Source of the DNA: Micromonospora parva
Lineage (GTDB): Bacteria > Actinomycetota > Actinomycetes > Mycobacteriales > Micromonosporaceae
NCBI RefSeq assembly: GCF_000718515.1
Contig: NZ_JNZS01000009.1
Location: 62,001-126,000, forward strand
DNA: 64,000 nucleotides
Reading direction: 5' to 3'
Shown: piece after piece, positions 41,924 to 51,522 of the stretch
Layout: each line of letters begins with the position of its first letter
Position numbering within the stretch: the first letter of the stretch is position 1
Translations under genes and position numbers: made by a program
The notes under the pieces: generated by a model
Databases searched by the model: none
Told to the model about the DNA's origin: nothing
Seen by the model: the letters and a program-made list of their open reading frames with translations, nothing else

Positions 41924-44900
41924 TCAGAGCCCCGAGACCACAGTTGTGGAAGCCAGCACGGCAAGACGGCGTTCGGCCTCGAAACGCTCCGGCACCCCCA
42001 TCCGCCGGAAGATCGCCAACGCCCGCTCCCAGTGCCTGCGGGCCTCGGCCGGGTCGGCGCGGGCGAAGCAGTCGGCGAGGCCGGCCAGGGCACGCCCCTG
42101 CTCGTACGGGTGCGAGATCCGGGTGGCCAGTCGCAGGGCGGCCTGGTGCATCTCGACGGCCTCGCCACCTCGCCCCTGCGCCAGCAGGGTACGGCCGAGT
42201 TCGTTCAGCGCGGCCGCCTCGACGTGTCGTTCCCCCGAGGTGATCGACAACTGTCTGGCCGCCTCGTGCTGCTGTTGGGCCTCGACCAGACGGCCGAGAC
42301 CGCGATAGGCGATCCCGAGGTCGTTGCGCACCTCGGCCTCGGCGTACCGGTGGCCGGTGCGATCGCGCAGGGCCAAGGAGGCCATGAGGATCCGGATCGC
42401 CTGTGGAAGCTCACCCATCCGGACACGTACGCCACCGATGTGGCTCAGCGCGTTGAGCAGGTGAAAATCCTCGGAGTTCGTCCGGGCCCAGGCCAGGTGC
42501 AGGCGGTGCAGGCGCAGCGCCTCCTCGTAGCGCCCGAGCATCATCAGTGCCATGCCGAGATTCGGTAGGACCATCGGTGCCCTGCCGGCGCCGTACCCCT
42601 TGTAGTCGCGCAGGCACTCGAAACCGACGGTCACCGATTCGGTCAGGTTGCCACCCCACCAGTAGACGGCCGCGAGATTCGCGCGGTACCGAGCCGTGGC
42701 CAGCACGTCCCCCGACTCCGTGGAGAGGGCGACCGCGCGGGTCAGGTAGTCGAGCGATTGCCGGATGTCACCGGTGCGCACGTAGCCGGAGGCGAGATAG
42801 TTGTTCATCAACGCCATCGCATAGATGTCCCCGGTCGCCTCCGCGGCGGTCAACGCGTGACGGTGGGTCAGCAGGATGTCCTCGAAGTACCCACGGATGT
42901 AGCAGAACCGCCAGAGGGCCCGGGCCAGCCGCCAGGAGTACTCGTAGAAGCCCGAGTCGAGCGCGGACAACACCATCGTCACCAGGTCGGTCCGCTCGGC
43001 CTCCAACCAGTCGGCGGTGGGCTCACCGATGGCCGCGACCAGTTCGGGTCGTCCGTAGGGACGGTGCGGGACGCCGAACTTCATCACGCCGGGCTCCAGC
43101 GTCTCGGCGGCCGTCAGCGCCGCATCAAGCGTGAAGTCCAACAGTTGGGCCAGCCCGAGCCTTCGATCACTAGCGGAGTCGGTACGGGAGCACAGCTCCG
43201 CGGAGTACTGGCGCATGAGGTCGTGTAATCGGTATCGCGCCGAGTCCAGGTCCTCCACCAGGTTGCTGTCGACCAGGTCGTCGAGCGCCTGGTGCGCTTC
43301 CGCGATGGTCAGTCCGGTCAGTGCGGCGACCGCCGCCGTGCTGAAGCGGTTACCGGGATACAAGCCCAGGAAGCGAAAGACACGCTTGGTCGAGTCCGGG
43401 AGCGGTTCGTAGGAGGCGGCGAAGGCGCCGGTGACGGTGCTCGCCTCCTGCGCCAGGTGGTGCAGCACCAGGGGGTCGCCAGCCATCTGCTCGGCCATCT
43501 CGGCCAACCGCCAACCGCGACGGTGGGCGAGCCTGGCACCAGCCAGCCGAATCGCCAGGGGGAGATGCCCACACAGCCGGACCACGTCGGCGGCGGCCGC
43601 CGGCTCGGCCTCGACCCGGTCATGTCCGACGCTCAGTCCGAGGAGATCCACACTTTCCTGAGGGCTCAGCACCGGCAGCGTCTGCGAGGGCCCCACATCC
43701 GGGTGGGACAAGCGCCGACGCGAGGTCACCAGCACGACGGCGGTCGGCTCGGTCGGCAGCAGGGGCACGATCTGGTCGCTGTTCGCGGCGTTGTCGAGAA
43801 CTATCACCGATCTCCGCTGAGCGAGTTCCTGTCGCCACAACTCCACTCTGGCGTTCAGGTCGACAGGCACCCCGTTGGCGGGTACCCCGAGTTGTCGCAG
43901 CAGAGTGACCAGGGCAGCCGCTGGTTCCACCGGCTTCTTCTCGCCATGCCCGCACAGGTCGATGAAGAGCGCGGCGTCCGGGTACCGGGCGGACAACTGG
44001 CGGGCGAGGTGCACGGCGAGGGTGGTCTTGCCGCTACCCGCCATGCCATCGATGATGTGCACGGCTGGCACCCGCTCCTCGACCCGGCGGGTCTCCGCGA
44101 GCAGCCCCGACACCACGTCCTCCCGACCGACGAAGTCGGTGACCGCCCGGGGAAGGTGATCCACCGGCCTGGGCCTGGGTGGTTCCGCGGAGGCCACCAC
44201 GGCCGCGGGGGCGGGCACGTTCGAGGCGGTGGGCGCACTCAGGCCAGTCGGACGGACCGCGGCGCTGGCTTTCGAGAGCGACGCAGCCACGGTGAGGATC
44301 GTGCGGTGGAGCGCCTGAAGCTCGGCACCCGGGATGATTCCAAGCTCCTCCGCCAACCTGGCGCGGACCTCGCCGTACGTGGCGACGGCGCCGGCGTGGT
44401 CGCCCCGCTCGTACAGCGCTCGGATGAGAAGCACGTACGCGGGCTCCCGGAGGGGGTACCGCACGATGATGTCCCGCAGCAGCGGGATCGCCAGGTCGTC
44501 CCGGCCCGATCTCAGCTGCACGTCAGCGAGGAGTTCCATCGCCAACAGCCGCTCCTCCTCGGCGGTCGCGGCGTGCGCGGTGAGCACCGGTCCGAGCGGG
44601 ATGCCGGCGAGCATCGACCCATGCCATCGCCCGACGGCGCGCCCCAGCAGTTCCAGGGCCTGATCCAGGCGGCCGGCCATCAGCGCTTCCCGTCCGGCGA
44701 CGCGTTCGGTCTCGAAGAGACACATGTCGACGGATTCCGGCCCCACTGCGAGCCGGTAGCCGCTCTGCTGCCGGACGATGACACCCCGACCGGACTCGAA
44801 AGCCTCGAACGTTCGACGCAGATTGGCCGCGTAGGTCCGTACGTTCGCCACCGCAGAGCGCGGTGGGGACTCCGGCCACAGCTCGTCGACCAGGTCGCCC

Positions 44901-45025
44901 AGGGTCACCAGTTGCCGGGGCTGGACCGCGAGCATCGCGAAGACAGCCTGCTGTTTGGGTGTACCCAGGTGCAGCTTGTCAGCGAGCAGTCGTACTGAGA
45001 GGCCGCCCAGAAGTTGAATCTCCAC
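41924..45025 (-). CDS. SARP/AfsR family transcriptional regulator
   Basis: A 1033-residue large SARP. The N-terminal winged-helix DNA-binding domain (about 1-95) has MEIQLLGGLSVRL, AVFAMLAVQPRQLVTLGDLV and NLRRTFEAF; the BTAD domain (about 100-245) has helical repeats ending LGIIPGAELQALHRTIL. An Ala/Pro linker precedes an NB-ARC ATPase (about 290-590) with GMAGSGKTTLAVHLARQL (Walker A), SVIVLDNAAN (Walker B) and CGHLPLAIRLAGARL. TPR-like repeats fill about 650-1030. Such regulators often control antibiotic clusters or morphological genes, but no biosynthetic cluster is within 20 kb on either side. Its upstream region (45026-45750) is long and less G+C-rich. Confidence 0.92.
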   Translation of the reverse strand: MEIQLLGGLSVRLLADKLHLGTPKQQAVFAMLAVQPRQLVTLGDLVDELWPESPPRSAVANVRTYAANLRRTFEAFESGRGVIVRQQSGYRLAVGPESVDMCLFETERVAGREALMAGRLDQALELLGRAVGRWHGSMLAGIPLGPVLTAHAATAEEERLLAMELLADVQLRSGRDDLAIPLLRDIIVRYPLREPAYVLLIRALYERGDHAGAVATYGEVRARLAEELGIIPGAELQALHRTILTVAASLSKASAAVRPTGLSAPTASNVPAPAAVVASAEPPRPRPVDHLPRAVTDFVGREDVVSGLLAETRRVEERVPAVHIIDGMAGSGKTTLAVHLARQLSARYPDAALFIDLCGHGEKKPVEPAAALVTLLRQLGVPANGVPVDLNARVELWRQELAQRRSVIVLDNAANSDQIVPLLPTEPTAVVLVTSRRRLSHPDVGPSQTLPVLSPQESVDLLGLSVGHDRVEAEPAAAADVVRLCGHLPLAIRLAGARLAHRRGWRLAEMAEQMAGDPLVLHHLAQEASTVTGAFAASYEPLPDSTKRVFRFLGLYPGNRFSTAAVAALTGLTIAEAHQALDDLVDSNLVEDLDSARYRLHDLMRQYSAELCSRTDSASDRRLGLAQLLDFTLDAALTAAETLEPGVMKFGVPHRPYGRPELVAAIGEPTADWLEAERTDLVTMVLSALDSGFYEYSWRLARALWRFCYIRGYFEDILLTHRHALTAAEATGDIYAMALMNNYLASGYVRTGDIRQSLDYLTRAVALSTESGDVLATARYRANLAAVYWWGGNLTESVTVGFECLRDYKGYGAGRAPMVLPNLGMALMMLGRYEEALRLHRLHLAWARTNSEDFHLLNALSHIGGVRVRMGELPQAIRILMASLALRDRTGHRYAEAEVRNDLGIAYRGLGRLVEAQQQHEAARQLSITSGERHVEAAALNELGRTLLAQGRGGEAVEMHQAALRLATRISHPYEQGRALAGLADCFARADPAEARRHWERALAIFRRMGVPERFEAERRLAVLASTTVVSGL

Positions 45026-45750
45026 CCGTCCCCCTGCTCCAGCGGGGTATTCAGCCGATCACGCAACGAAGCTTACGGGCACCGGAAGGAACGCCCGACG
45101 CCAATCAGTCCGTCGATGCGAGCGCTCCACGGCCATCCACTGTGACGAGGTCGCCGAGTGCAATGCGAACATTGCAAGAACCGTCCGTTGCCTTAGCGTT
45201 CTCGACCCTTGCCACGTCACGGAAAGAAGGAACGAAAGCCGCAACTGCTGGCTTCCACACCCGGGCCGCACCTTGGGGCAGCGCCAGGGTCAGCCACGTT
45301 CACCGGTCAACGCTTGCGCCGACACTCGACGAGTGGAACTCCTGGCTGAAGCTGGTGAGCGGTTGGCCGAATCGGCGGATGAGTTGCGGCACCGGAGCAC
45401 CCACACTGAGGGCGCGGTCTAATCGGTCGGCAGGGCTCACGACATTCCGCGACGGAGCGGATGCAGGAGGCGAACATCCCAGCGCTCTCCGCACCGGAAC
45501 GCAAACAGAATGTCACTTATCAGTACGGGATTAACTAATGTTGAGGATAACGACATTTATCATCCCTAACTAGGGCCAACCCCATTTAAGCTCCATTCGT
45601 AGAGAGTCGGCGCCATCGGAGCCCGACAGCCGTACGAAGGAGAGGGTGGGTGAAATGCGCGGAAACGAGTGGGGCTGACATCGGTGCAGGACTTCTGCAT
45701 CGTCCGGCGATATGGTGCTAGCACGACAGGCGAGGTAATCCAGGAGTTGC
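45026..45750. promoter_or_regulatory. Long divergent intergenic region, SARP / GGDEF-EAL
   Basis: This 725-nt region between divergent genes is noticeably less G+C-rich than the rest, above all from 45525 to 45600. It contains the inverted repeat TGCAATG-CGAA-CATTGCA at 45159-45176, about 135 nt upstream of the SARP start, and GATAA-CGACAT-TTATC near 45549-45564. Several short open frames exist (for example 45461-45538 and 45650-45721, the latter after GAAGGAGAGG), but none has convincing codon use or similarity. Probably promoters and operators, possibly a decayed gene. Confidence 0.4.
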
Positions 45751-48264
45751 GTGGCCTCTTCACAACGACGCGATGACGGGACCGATCGACGGCTACGGCT
45801 GATCGTCGGTCTCCTCGTCGTTGCTGCCGCAGTCGTCACGTTCGCCTCCCTGAGGCTCACCTTCCCTGCGGTCGAGGCTCCGACACCAGACGGAGCAACC
45901 CTGGTAACGCTGACCGCCATGATCGCCCTGGGTGCGTTCGTCAAGACGCGCGTACGGGTCCGATCCGCGGTGCACCTCATCAGTTGGAGCGAGGCGGCCA
46001 TCGTCATCGCGGCGGCGATCGCCCCCGTCCCGTGGGTTGCGCTCTGCACCTGCGTCGGGATCGCCATCGCCTCGGCCCGTCTACCACCGATCAAGCTGGC
46101 CTTCGGCGTCGGCAAGAACATCCTCGTCGCGGCCGGTGCGGGCCTAACCTTCGCCGTGCTCGACTGGACCTGGCCCGACATGCAGGCCCCGCAGTTGGTG
46201 GGGGTCCTGGCGCTCGCGTACCTCCTCGCGTCACTACTCGACGAGCTGCTGGCGATCCCCGTGATCGCGCTCGCCTCCGGCACCAAGATCTCGACCCAGT
46301 TCCGCAGCAACCTGGATCTTCGCCTGGCTGGTTACGCGGTCCGGTTCGTGGTGGCGGCACTGACCCTGCTCACCCTCCAGATGGACCCCCGGTTACTGCT
46401 CGCCGTCCCACCCCTGCTGCACCTGGCCTACTCCGCGCGCATCCGCGGTCGCACCGAACAGCAGGCGTGGCAGCGGCTGGCCCGCACCACCGACGCGCTC
46501 AACGTGGTCGACCTGGACAACGTCCTCACCACCGCCGTCACCCAGGCCGCCGAGTTGTTCTCCGCCGACGAGGTCGAAATCGAGCTGCGTGACGGCGGTC
46601 GCACCGTGCGCGGCGGCACCGGCGGCACCACCTTCGACGGCCCGACCGGCACCCCCACCGGCGTGGACGGCACCGTCGTCCCCGCGCCGCTGGAAGGCCA
46701 CGACCGCACCGTCGACGTCGGCATGCTCCGACTGCGCTTCCGCGGCCCGGTGCAACTCTCCGAACGGGAGCAGTACACCCTGCGCACCTTCGCGTCCGCG
46801 CTCTGCACGGCCGTCCGCAACGCCCAGGCGTACGCCGAACTGGCCCGGGTGGCCGACGAGCACGCGTACGCGGCCTCACACGACGCGCTGACCGGCCTGG
46901 CCAACCGCCGACAACTCCTCGACGAGGGCACCGAGCAGTTGAGCACCCGACACGCCGACGGTGTGACCGCGCTGGTGCTGATCGACCTCAACCACTTCAA
47001 AGAGGTCAACGACACGCTCGGGCACGCCGCCGGTGACCAGGTGCTGGTGCAGGTGGCCGACCGGTTGCGCGGCGCGGCCCAGACGACCGACCTGGTGGCC
47101 CGCCTCGGCGGCGACGAGTTCGCCGTACTCCTGCGGGGTCTGCCGGCCCCGGCGGTGGCCGCGCACCGGGCCGAGACGCTGCTCGCCGCCCTGCACGAGC
47201 CGTTCGAACTGGACGGCATGCGCATCAGCGTCGAGGCCAGCGGCGGGATCTCCGGCGCCCCGTCCAACGGCGGCATGGCCGAGCTGCTACGCCGCGCCGA
47301 CGTGGCCATGTACCAGGCCAAACGGGCCGGACAGCGGATCGCCACCTACGCCCCCACCCGGGACACCGCCGACCTCGGCCGCCTCACTCTCGGCGGTGAC
47401 CTGCCCCGCGCGGTCGCCGACCACGAGTTCGTCGTCAACTTCCAACCGATCGTCGACCTGGGCACCGGCGAGGTGACCAGCGCGGAAGCTCTGGCCCGCT
47501 GGCACCATCCCGTCCACGGCCTGATCGACCCGCTGCGGTTCCTGGAGGCGGTGGAGCGTTCCGGCCTGCTGCCGGCGTTCGCCGAAGCGATCCTCGACCA
47601 GGCGCTGATCGCGGCGGTGAGTTGGCGCGACGCCGGCTTCGACGTACCGGTCGCTGTCAACGTGTCCCCGCGCAGCCTGCTCGACGCACGGTTCCCGGGC
47701 TCGGTGCTGGCCCGTCTGCGCGCCCACGACCTCCCACCGGACCGGTTGGTCCTGGAACTGACCGAGACGCTGACCCTCAGCCAACTCGACGTGGTCGACC
47801 GGGTGCTCAGCCGGCTACGCGACGAGGGAGTCCGGTTGGCGTTGGACGACTTCGGCACCGGCTACTCCTCGCTGTCCCTGCTCTCCCGGATCCCCGTACA
47901 CGAACTGAAGATCGACCGGAGCTTCGTGACGACGATGGAGAGTTCGGCGGAAGCCGCCGCCGTCATCCGTTCCACCCTCGACCTGGGTCGCAGCCTCGAC
48001 CTCGACGTGGTCGCCGAGGGAGTGGAGAGCGAACCGCAACGGCGAGCCCTCTGGGAGTTGGGCTGCGTCGCCGGCCAGGGCCACCTGTTCGCCCGACCGA
48101 TGCCGTCCGGCACCCTGCTCGCGGCGATGCAACGCGGCTCCGGCGGCCGACCGGGCACCCTCGCCGCACCGCTGCACGACGCGGGGGCCGTGATCCGGCT
48201 GAGCCAGAACCGCCGCCAGGCCGGCCGCTCCCGACCCGACCGCCTCCCCCACCTGCCCGCCTGA
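45751..48264 (+). CDS. Diguanylate cyclase/phosphodiesterase (GGDEF-EAL)
   Basis: An 837-residue membrane protein handling cyclic di-GMP. Helices fill about 12-230 (LRLIVGLLVVAAAVVTFASL, AAIVIAAAIAPVPWVALCTC, VVAALTLLTLQMDPRLLLAV), forming a MASE-like sensor. A GAF-like region follows (about 240-370). The GGDEF domain has the intact motif RLGGDEFAVLL (about 451-461), so cyclase activity is possible. The EAL domain has EALARWHHP (about 579-587), EILDQA-type helix, ELTETLTLSQ, DDFGTGYSSLSLL, KIDRSFV and VAEGVES, all the metal and catalytic residues of an active phosphodiesterase. GTG at 45751 follows CAGGAG. Net activity cannot be predicted. Confidence 0.9.
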   Translation: MASSQRRDDGTDRRLRLIVGLLVVAAAVVTFASLRLTFPAVEAPTPDGATLVTLTAMIALGAFVKTRVRVRSAVHLISWSEAAIVIAAAIAPVPWVALCTCVGIAIASARLPPIKLAFGVGKNILVAAGAGLTFAVLDWTWPDMQAPQLVGVLALAYLLASLLDELLAIPVIALASGTKISTQFRSNLDLRLAGYAVRFVVAALTLLTLQMDPRLLLAVPPLLHLAYSARIRGRTEQQAWQRLARTTDALNVVDLDNVLTTAVTQAAELFSADEVEIELRDGGRTVRGGTGGTTFDGPTGTPTGVDGTVVPAPLEGHDRTVDVGMLRLRFRGPVQLSEREQYTLRTFASALCTAVRNAQAYAELARVADEHAYAASHDALTGLANRRQLLDEGTEQLSTRHADGVTALVLIDLNHFKEVNDTLGHAAGDQVLVQVADRLRGAAQTTDLVARLGGDEFAVLLRGLPAPAVAAHRAETLLAALHEPFELDGMRISVEASGGISGAPSNGGMAELLRRADVAMYQAKRAGQRIATYAPTRDTADLGRLTLGGDLPRAVADHEFVVNFQPIVDLGTGEVTSAEALARWHHPVHGLIDPLRFLEAVERSGLLPAFAEAILDQALIAAVSWRDAGFDVPVAVNVSPRSLLDARFPGSVLARLRAHDLPPDRLVLELTETLTLSQLDVVDRVLSRLRDEGVRLALDDFGTGYSSLSLLSRIPVHELKIDRSFVTTMESSAEAAAVIRSTLDLGRSLDLDVVAEGVESEPQRRALWELGCVAGQGHLFARPMPSGTLLAAMQRGSGGRPGTLAAPLHDAGAVIRLSQNRRQAGRSRPDRLPHLPA

Positions 48265-48314
48265 GCAGGCGACGGCCCGGAGCGCGGGCAGCCCGGTCTG
48301 CCAGACTGTCGCGC

Positions 48315-49661
48315 GTGATCGCCGACGACCCGACCGCCCGCCGCCGTCGCTGGCACTGGCGGACGCTCGACAACGCCGCCGGAGGGCTCGCCCTCGATCT
48401 CGGCCTCTACGCCGTCTCGGCCACCTTCGCCGCGATCACCGCGATCACGTCGACCCTGCTGCCGCACCGCGCCTGGGGCGCTGTCGCCGCCGTCGGCTAC
48501 CTGCTCGCCACGCTGACGGTCACCGCCCAACTGCTGCTGCGTCGACGCTCCCCGACCTCCCGGCTGACCGGCCTGCCAGCCCGCTGGACGGTCACCGGTC
48601 TCGCCTGGGCCGCCACCACACTGCTGCCGCTGGCCTGGCAGAGCATCGACCGGGCCGGCGGACGCACCGACCGGGCCCAGGAGGAGGTGCTGGTAGTGGA
48701 ACAGGCCGGCAACCGCCTCCTGGAACACGGCACCCCGTACCTCGGACCCGACGCCATCGCCGCCCTGCCACCCGGCGAGCAACTGATGGGCTACACCCCG
48801 TACCAACCCGGCATGGCGATGTTCGGCCTGCCCAGAGCGCTGCTCGACACCTGGTGGACCGACTCCCGGGTCTGGTTCGCGATAGGCACCGCGCTGGCCC
48901 TCGCCCTGGCCGTCGCCGCCCTCCGCGGCACACGAGCCACCGCCGGCCAGCCCACCGCCGCCACCCACCAGCGGGACGCCGCCCTGCTGCGCGGCGTGCA
49001 GGCCGCCACCGTCCTGCCCATCTGCGCCCTCACCCTCGCCACCGGCGGCGACGACCTACCCGTACTCGCGCTCTGCCTGCTGGCCCTCGCGTTCGCCGCC
49101 ACCGACCGACCCGGCCGGGCCGGCCTCGCCGTCGGGCTCGCCGGCGCGCTGAAACTGTTCGCCTGGCCGGTCGCCCTGGTCCTGATCATCTGGGGCCTGA
49201 CCCACCGCGCCGGCACCCGCGTCGCCGCCGGCGCCATCGGCCTGCCCGTCGCCGCACTACTCCCGGCCCTGCTGGTGGACCGCGACGCCCTCACCGAGAA
49301 CGTGCTGCGCTTCCCGCTCGGCCACGGGCTGGTCACCAGCCCCGCGCAGTCACCGTTCCCCGGCTACCTGATCGCCAGCACGCTACCCGCCGGCCGGCTC
49401 ATCGCCGCCGCGCTGCTGGTCGCCGCCGGACTGGCCATCGCCGTCCGGCTCGCCCGCCGCCCGCCCCGCACCGCCGTCGCCGCCACCCTCATCTGCGGGT
49501 ACGGGCTGCTCGCCGCCATCGCCCTGATGCCCTCGACCCGCTTCGGCTACCTGCTGTATCCACTGGCGCTGCTGACCTGGGCACCCGCGCTGCACCGCCC
49601 GGCCCACACGCCGGCCACCCCGCTTCCCGACGTCCGGCCCGGTCGGAGCACTTCGGCGTAA
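48315..49661 (+). CDS. Polytopic membrane protein, GT-C-like
   Basis: A 448-residue membrane protein with about eleven helices. After a short cytoplasmic segment and helix LALDLGLYAVSATFAAITAI come RLLEHGTPYLGPDAIAALPP and YTPYQPGMAMFGLP: an extracytoplasmic loop like those of GT87/GT39 glycosyltransferases, which often use an Asp or Glu there. Later features: TGGDDLPVLALCLLALAF, AGALKLFAWPVALVLIIWG and STRFGYLLYPLALLTWAP, a GT87-like end. It may transfer a polyprenyl-linked sugar, but the family assignment is tentative. GTG at 48315 starts 50 nt after the GGDEF-EAL gene. Confidence 0.55.
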   Translation: MIADDPTARRRRWHWRTLDNAAGGLALDLGLYAVSATFAAITAITSTLLPHRAWGAVAAVGYLLATLTVTAQLLLRRRSPTSRLTGLPARWTVTGLAWAATTLLPLAWQSIDRAGGRTDRAQEEVLVVEQAGNRLLEHGTPYLGPDAIAALPPGEQLMGYTPYQPGMAMFGLPRALLDTWWTDSRVWFAIGTALALALAVAALRGTRATAGQPTAATHQRDAALLRGVQAATVLPICALTLATGGDDLPVLALCLLALAFAATDRPGRAGLAVGLAGALKLFAWPVALVLIIWGLTHRAGTRVAAGAIGLPVAALLPALLVDRDALTENVLRFPLGHGLVTSPAQSPFPGYLIASTLPAGRLIAAALLVAAGLAIAVRLARRPPRTAVAATLICGYGLLAAIALMPSTRFGYLLYPLALLTWAPALHRPAHTPATPLPDVRPGRSTSA

Positions 49662-49702
49662 CTTCCGAGCGGAACGACCCGTCAGGGCGTAGACCTGAAG
49701 GC

Positions 49703-50335
49703 ATGACGACGTACCGCGACCGGGCCGACGCCGGCCGGGTGCTCTCCGAACGGCTCAGCGCACTCATCGGCGAACCAGACGTCGTCGTCCTCGGCCTCGT
49801 GCGGGGCGGCGTACCTGTCGCCCGAGTCGTCGCCGAACGGCTCGGCGCGCCACTGGACGTGCTGGTCGTCCGCAAACTCGGCATGCCGTGGGCCCGGGAG
49901 GTCGCCTTCGGCGCACTCGGCCCGGGCGGCGTCCAGGTGCTCAACGACCTGGTGGCCGGCCGCCTCAGCAGCGACGACATCGCCCAGGTCAGCCGGCAGG
50001 AGCAGGCAGAGCTGGAACGCCGGGAACGGCTCTACCGGGGCGGACGCGCACAGTTGGACCTCACCGGACGGACCGCGGTGATCGTCGACGACGGCCTCGC
50101 CACCGGCGCGACCGCCCGCGCCGCCGTCGAGGTCGCCCGCCAACTCGGGGCGCACCGGGTCGTGGTCGCGGTCCCGGTCGGCGCGCAGGAGGCGTACGAG
50201 CTGCTGACCGCCGAAGCGGACCAGGTCATCTGCGCCCAACGCCCACCCGACTTCGGCGCGGTGAGCGTCTACTACGACGACTTCCACGAGGTGTCCGACG
50301 AAGAAGTCACCGAGGCGCTCACAGCAACCGCTTAG
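49703..50335 (+). CDS. Phosphoribosyltransferase family protein
   Basis: A 210-residue PRTase-fold protein. The PRPP-binding loop is AVIVDDGLATGATARAAVEV (about 122-141); an earlier strand and loop is VVVLGLVRGGVPVARVVAERL, and VLVVRKLGMPWAREVAFGA has the Arg-Lys pair seen in this group. Stand-alone proteins of this type occur widely in actinobacteria, often near stress or phosphate genes, and have no assigned substrate. The C-terminal tail (about 185-210) is acidic. It precedes the zinc-ribbon gene by 22 nt. Confidence 0.75.
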   Translation: MTTYRDRADAGRVLSERLSALIGEPDVVVLGLVRGGVPVARVVAERLGAPLDVLVVRKLGMPWAREVAFGALGPGGVQVLNDLVAGRLSSDDIAQVSRQEQAELERRERLYRGGRAQLDLTGRTAVIVDDGLATGATARAAVEVARQLGAHRVVVAVPVGAQEAYELLTAEADQVICAQRPPDFGAVSVYYDDFHEVSDEEVTEALTATA

Positions 50336-50357
50336 GTGCACCAGGTACCGTCGGGAG

Positions 50358-50738
50358 ATGAGCCTCACCTGTCCCAAGTGTCACGGAGAAATGCGCCAGT
50401 ACGAGCGCAGCGGCGTCGTCATCGACCAGTGCGGGGAGTGCCGAGGCATCTTCCTGGACCGCGGCGAACTGGAGAAGCTGTTCGAAGCGGAGGCCAACTG
50501 GAGCCGCCAGCAGGCCGGCGGCGCGCCAGGTCAGCCCGCGCAGCAGCCGGCCGGCTACCCGCCGCCGCCCCCGCCTCCGGCGCACCAGCCCGGGTACGGC
50601 AACGTCCCGCCGCCGCCCCCGCCCGCCCACGGCTACCCGCCGCAGCCGGCCTACGGCCACCCGCAGCAGCACCACGGCTACCACGGCCACTACCGGCAGA
50701 AGAAGCGCAAGGGCTTCCTCGACGAGATGTTCGGCTGA
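50358..50738 (+). CDS. TFIIB-type zinc-ribbon protein
   Basis: A 126-residue protein. The N-terminal domain is a zf-TFIIB-type zinc ribbon: CPKCHGEM and CGECRGIF give four Cys in two CxxC pairs, followed by LDRGELEKLFEAEANW. The middle is Pro/Gly/Tyr/His-rich low complexity (PPPPPPAHQPGYGNV repeated), and the end is basic then amphipathic (RQKKRKGFLDEMFG), a common tail of these small proteins. Function is unknown; the ribbon could bind nucleic acid or protein. It begins 22 nt after the PRTase gene. Confidence 0.75.
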   Translation: MSLTCPKCHGEMRQYERSGVVIDQCGECRGIFLDRGELEKLFEAEANWSRQQAGGAPGQPAQQPAGYPPPPPPPAHQPGYGNVPPPPPPAHGYPPQPAYGHPQQHHGYHGHYRQKKRKGFLDEMFG

Positions 50739-50836
50739 GCCGAGGCAAGCCTTCGCCCGGGTCGATCCACGCGTCGGCCCGGGCACACCACCGGTGACCA
50801 TTGGCGGGCGGCAGGCTTCATGCCAGGCTGAATCGC

Positions 50837-51514
50837 ATGACCGCGATCCGACCGCACGAGGCGCTGGCCCAGGCGTACGACGGGATCACCGCGGTAGTCG
50901 ACCGCCTGGACGACGCCGGCCTGCAACGAGCCACCCGCTGTCAGGGATGGCTCGTCGCCGACCTGCTCCTGCACGTGCTCGGCGACGCCCAACGGGCACT
51001 CGTCGCCCTGGCCAGCCCCGTCGACGGCCCCGCCGACGTCGACGACGTGAGCTACTGGCGGGACTTTCCCGGCGACGACGACACGTCCGCCCGGCACGCC
51101 TGGTGGGTCCGCCGATCGGCCGCCGCCTTCGACCGTCCGACCGGAATCGTCGACCTCTGGCGGGACACCGCCCCAGCCTCGGTCCGCGCCGCCGCGTCAG
51201 CCGCCCCTGACGGGTACGTGACCACACAGGGCCACGTGCTGCGGGTGCCGGATTTCCTCGCCACCCTGACCACCGAGGCCGCCATCCACCACCTGGACCT
51301 GACGCTGGAACTCCCCGACGCCCCGCCGCCCGGCCCACTTGCGGTACGCGTCGCGGTGGCGACCATGGACGGCCTGCTCAGCGACGACACGGTCAGACCC
51401 ACCGCATGGGACGACCATGACTTCCTGCTGAAGGCCACCGGGCGGGTGCCGCTGACCGACCGGGACAGGCTGGAGCTGGGCGAGTCGGCGGGCTGGTTCC
51501 CGCTGCTCGGCTAG
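50837..51514 (+). CDS. Maleylpyruvate isomerase family (mycothiol/DinB-fold) protein
   Basis: A 225-residue DinB-fold protein. The N-terminal four-helix bundle starts ALAQAYDGITAVVDRLDDAG and has the RCQGWLVADLLLHVLGDAQ segment with one metal-ligand His; a second His is in TTEAAIHHLDLTLEL. This MDMPI-type arrangement belongs to mycothiol-dependent enzymes of actinobacteria. The substrate is unknown. ATG at 50837 is preferred to an upstream GTG. Its stop lies 8 nt from the stop of the convergent dnaB, so the two 3' ends are tightly packed. Confidence 0.7.
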   Translation: MTAIRPHEALAQAYDGITAVVDRLDDAGLQRATRCQGWLVADLLLHVLGDAQRALVALASPVDGPADVDDVSYWRDFPGDDDTSARHAWWVRRSAAAFDRPTGIVDLWRDTAPASVRAAASAAPDGYVTTQGHVLRVPDFLATLTTEAAIHHLDLTLELPDAPPPGPLAVRVAVATMDGLLSDDTVRPTAWDDHDFLLKATGRVPLTDRDRLELGESAGWFPLLG

Positions 51515-51522
51515 GGCCTGTT

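Noticed and set aside
41924..45025. SARP gene as marker of an antibiotic cluster
   Set aside because: No biosynthetic enzymes of polyketide, peptide, terpene or RiPP pathways are found on either side within the window.
44863..45534. Plus-strand frame running from inside the SARP gene into the intergenic region
   Set aside because: No recognisable domain, poor codon use after 45026, and the first part is antisense to the SARP coding sequence.
45026..45750. tRNA or other structured RNA gene in the large gaps
   Set aside because: I looked for the T-loop pattern GGTTCGA and cloverleaf pairing in this and the other long gaps and saw none.
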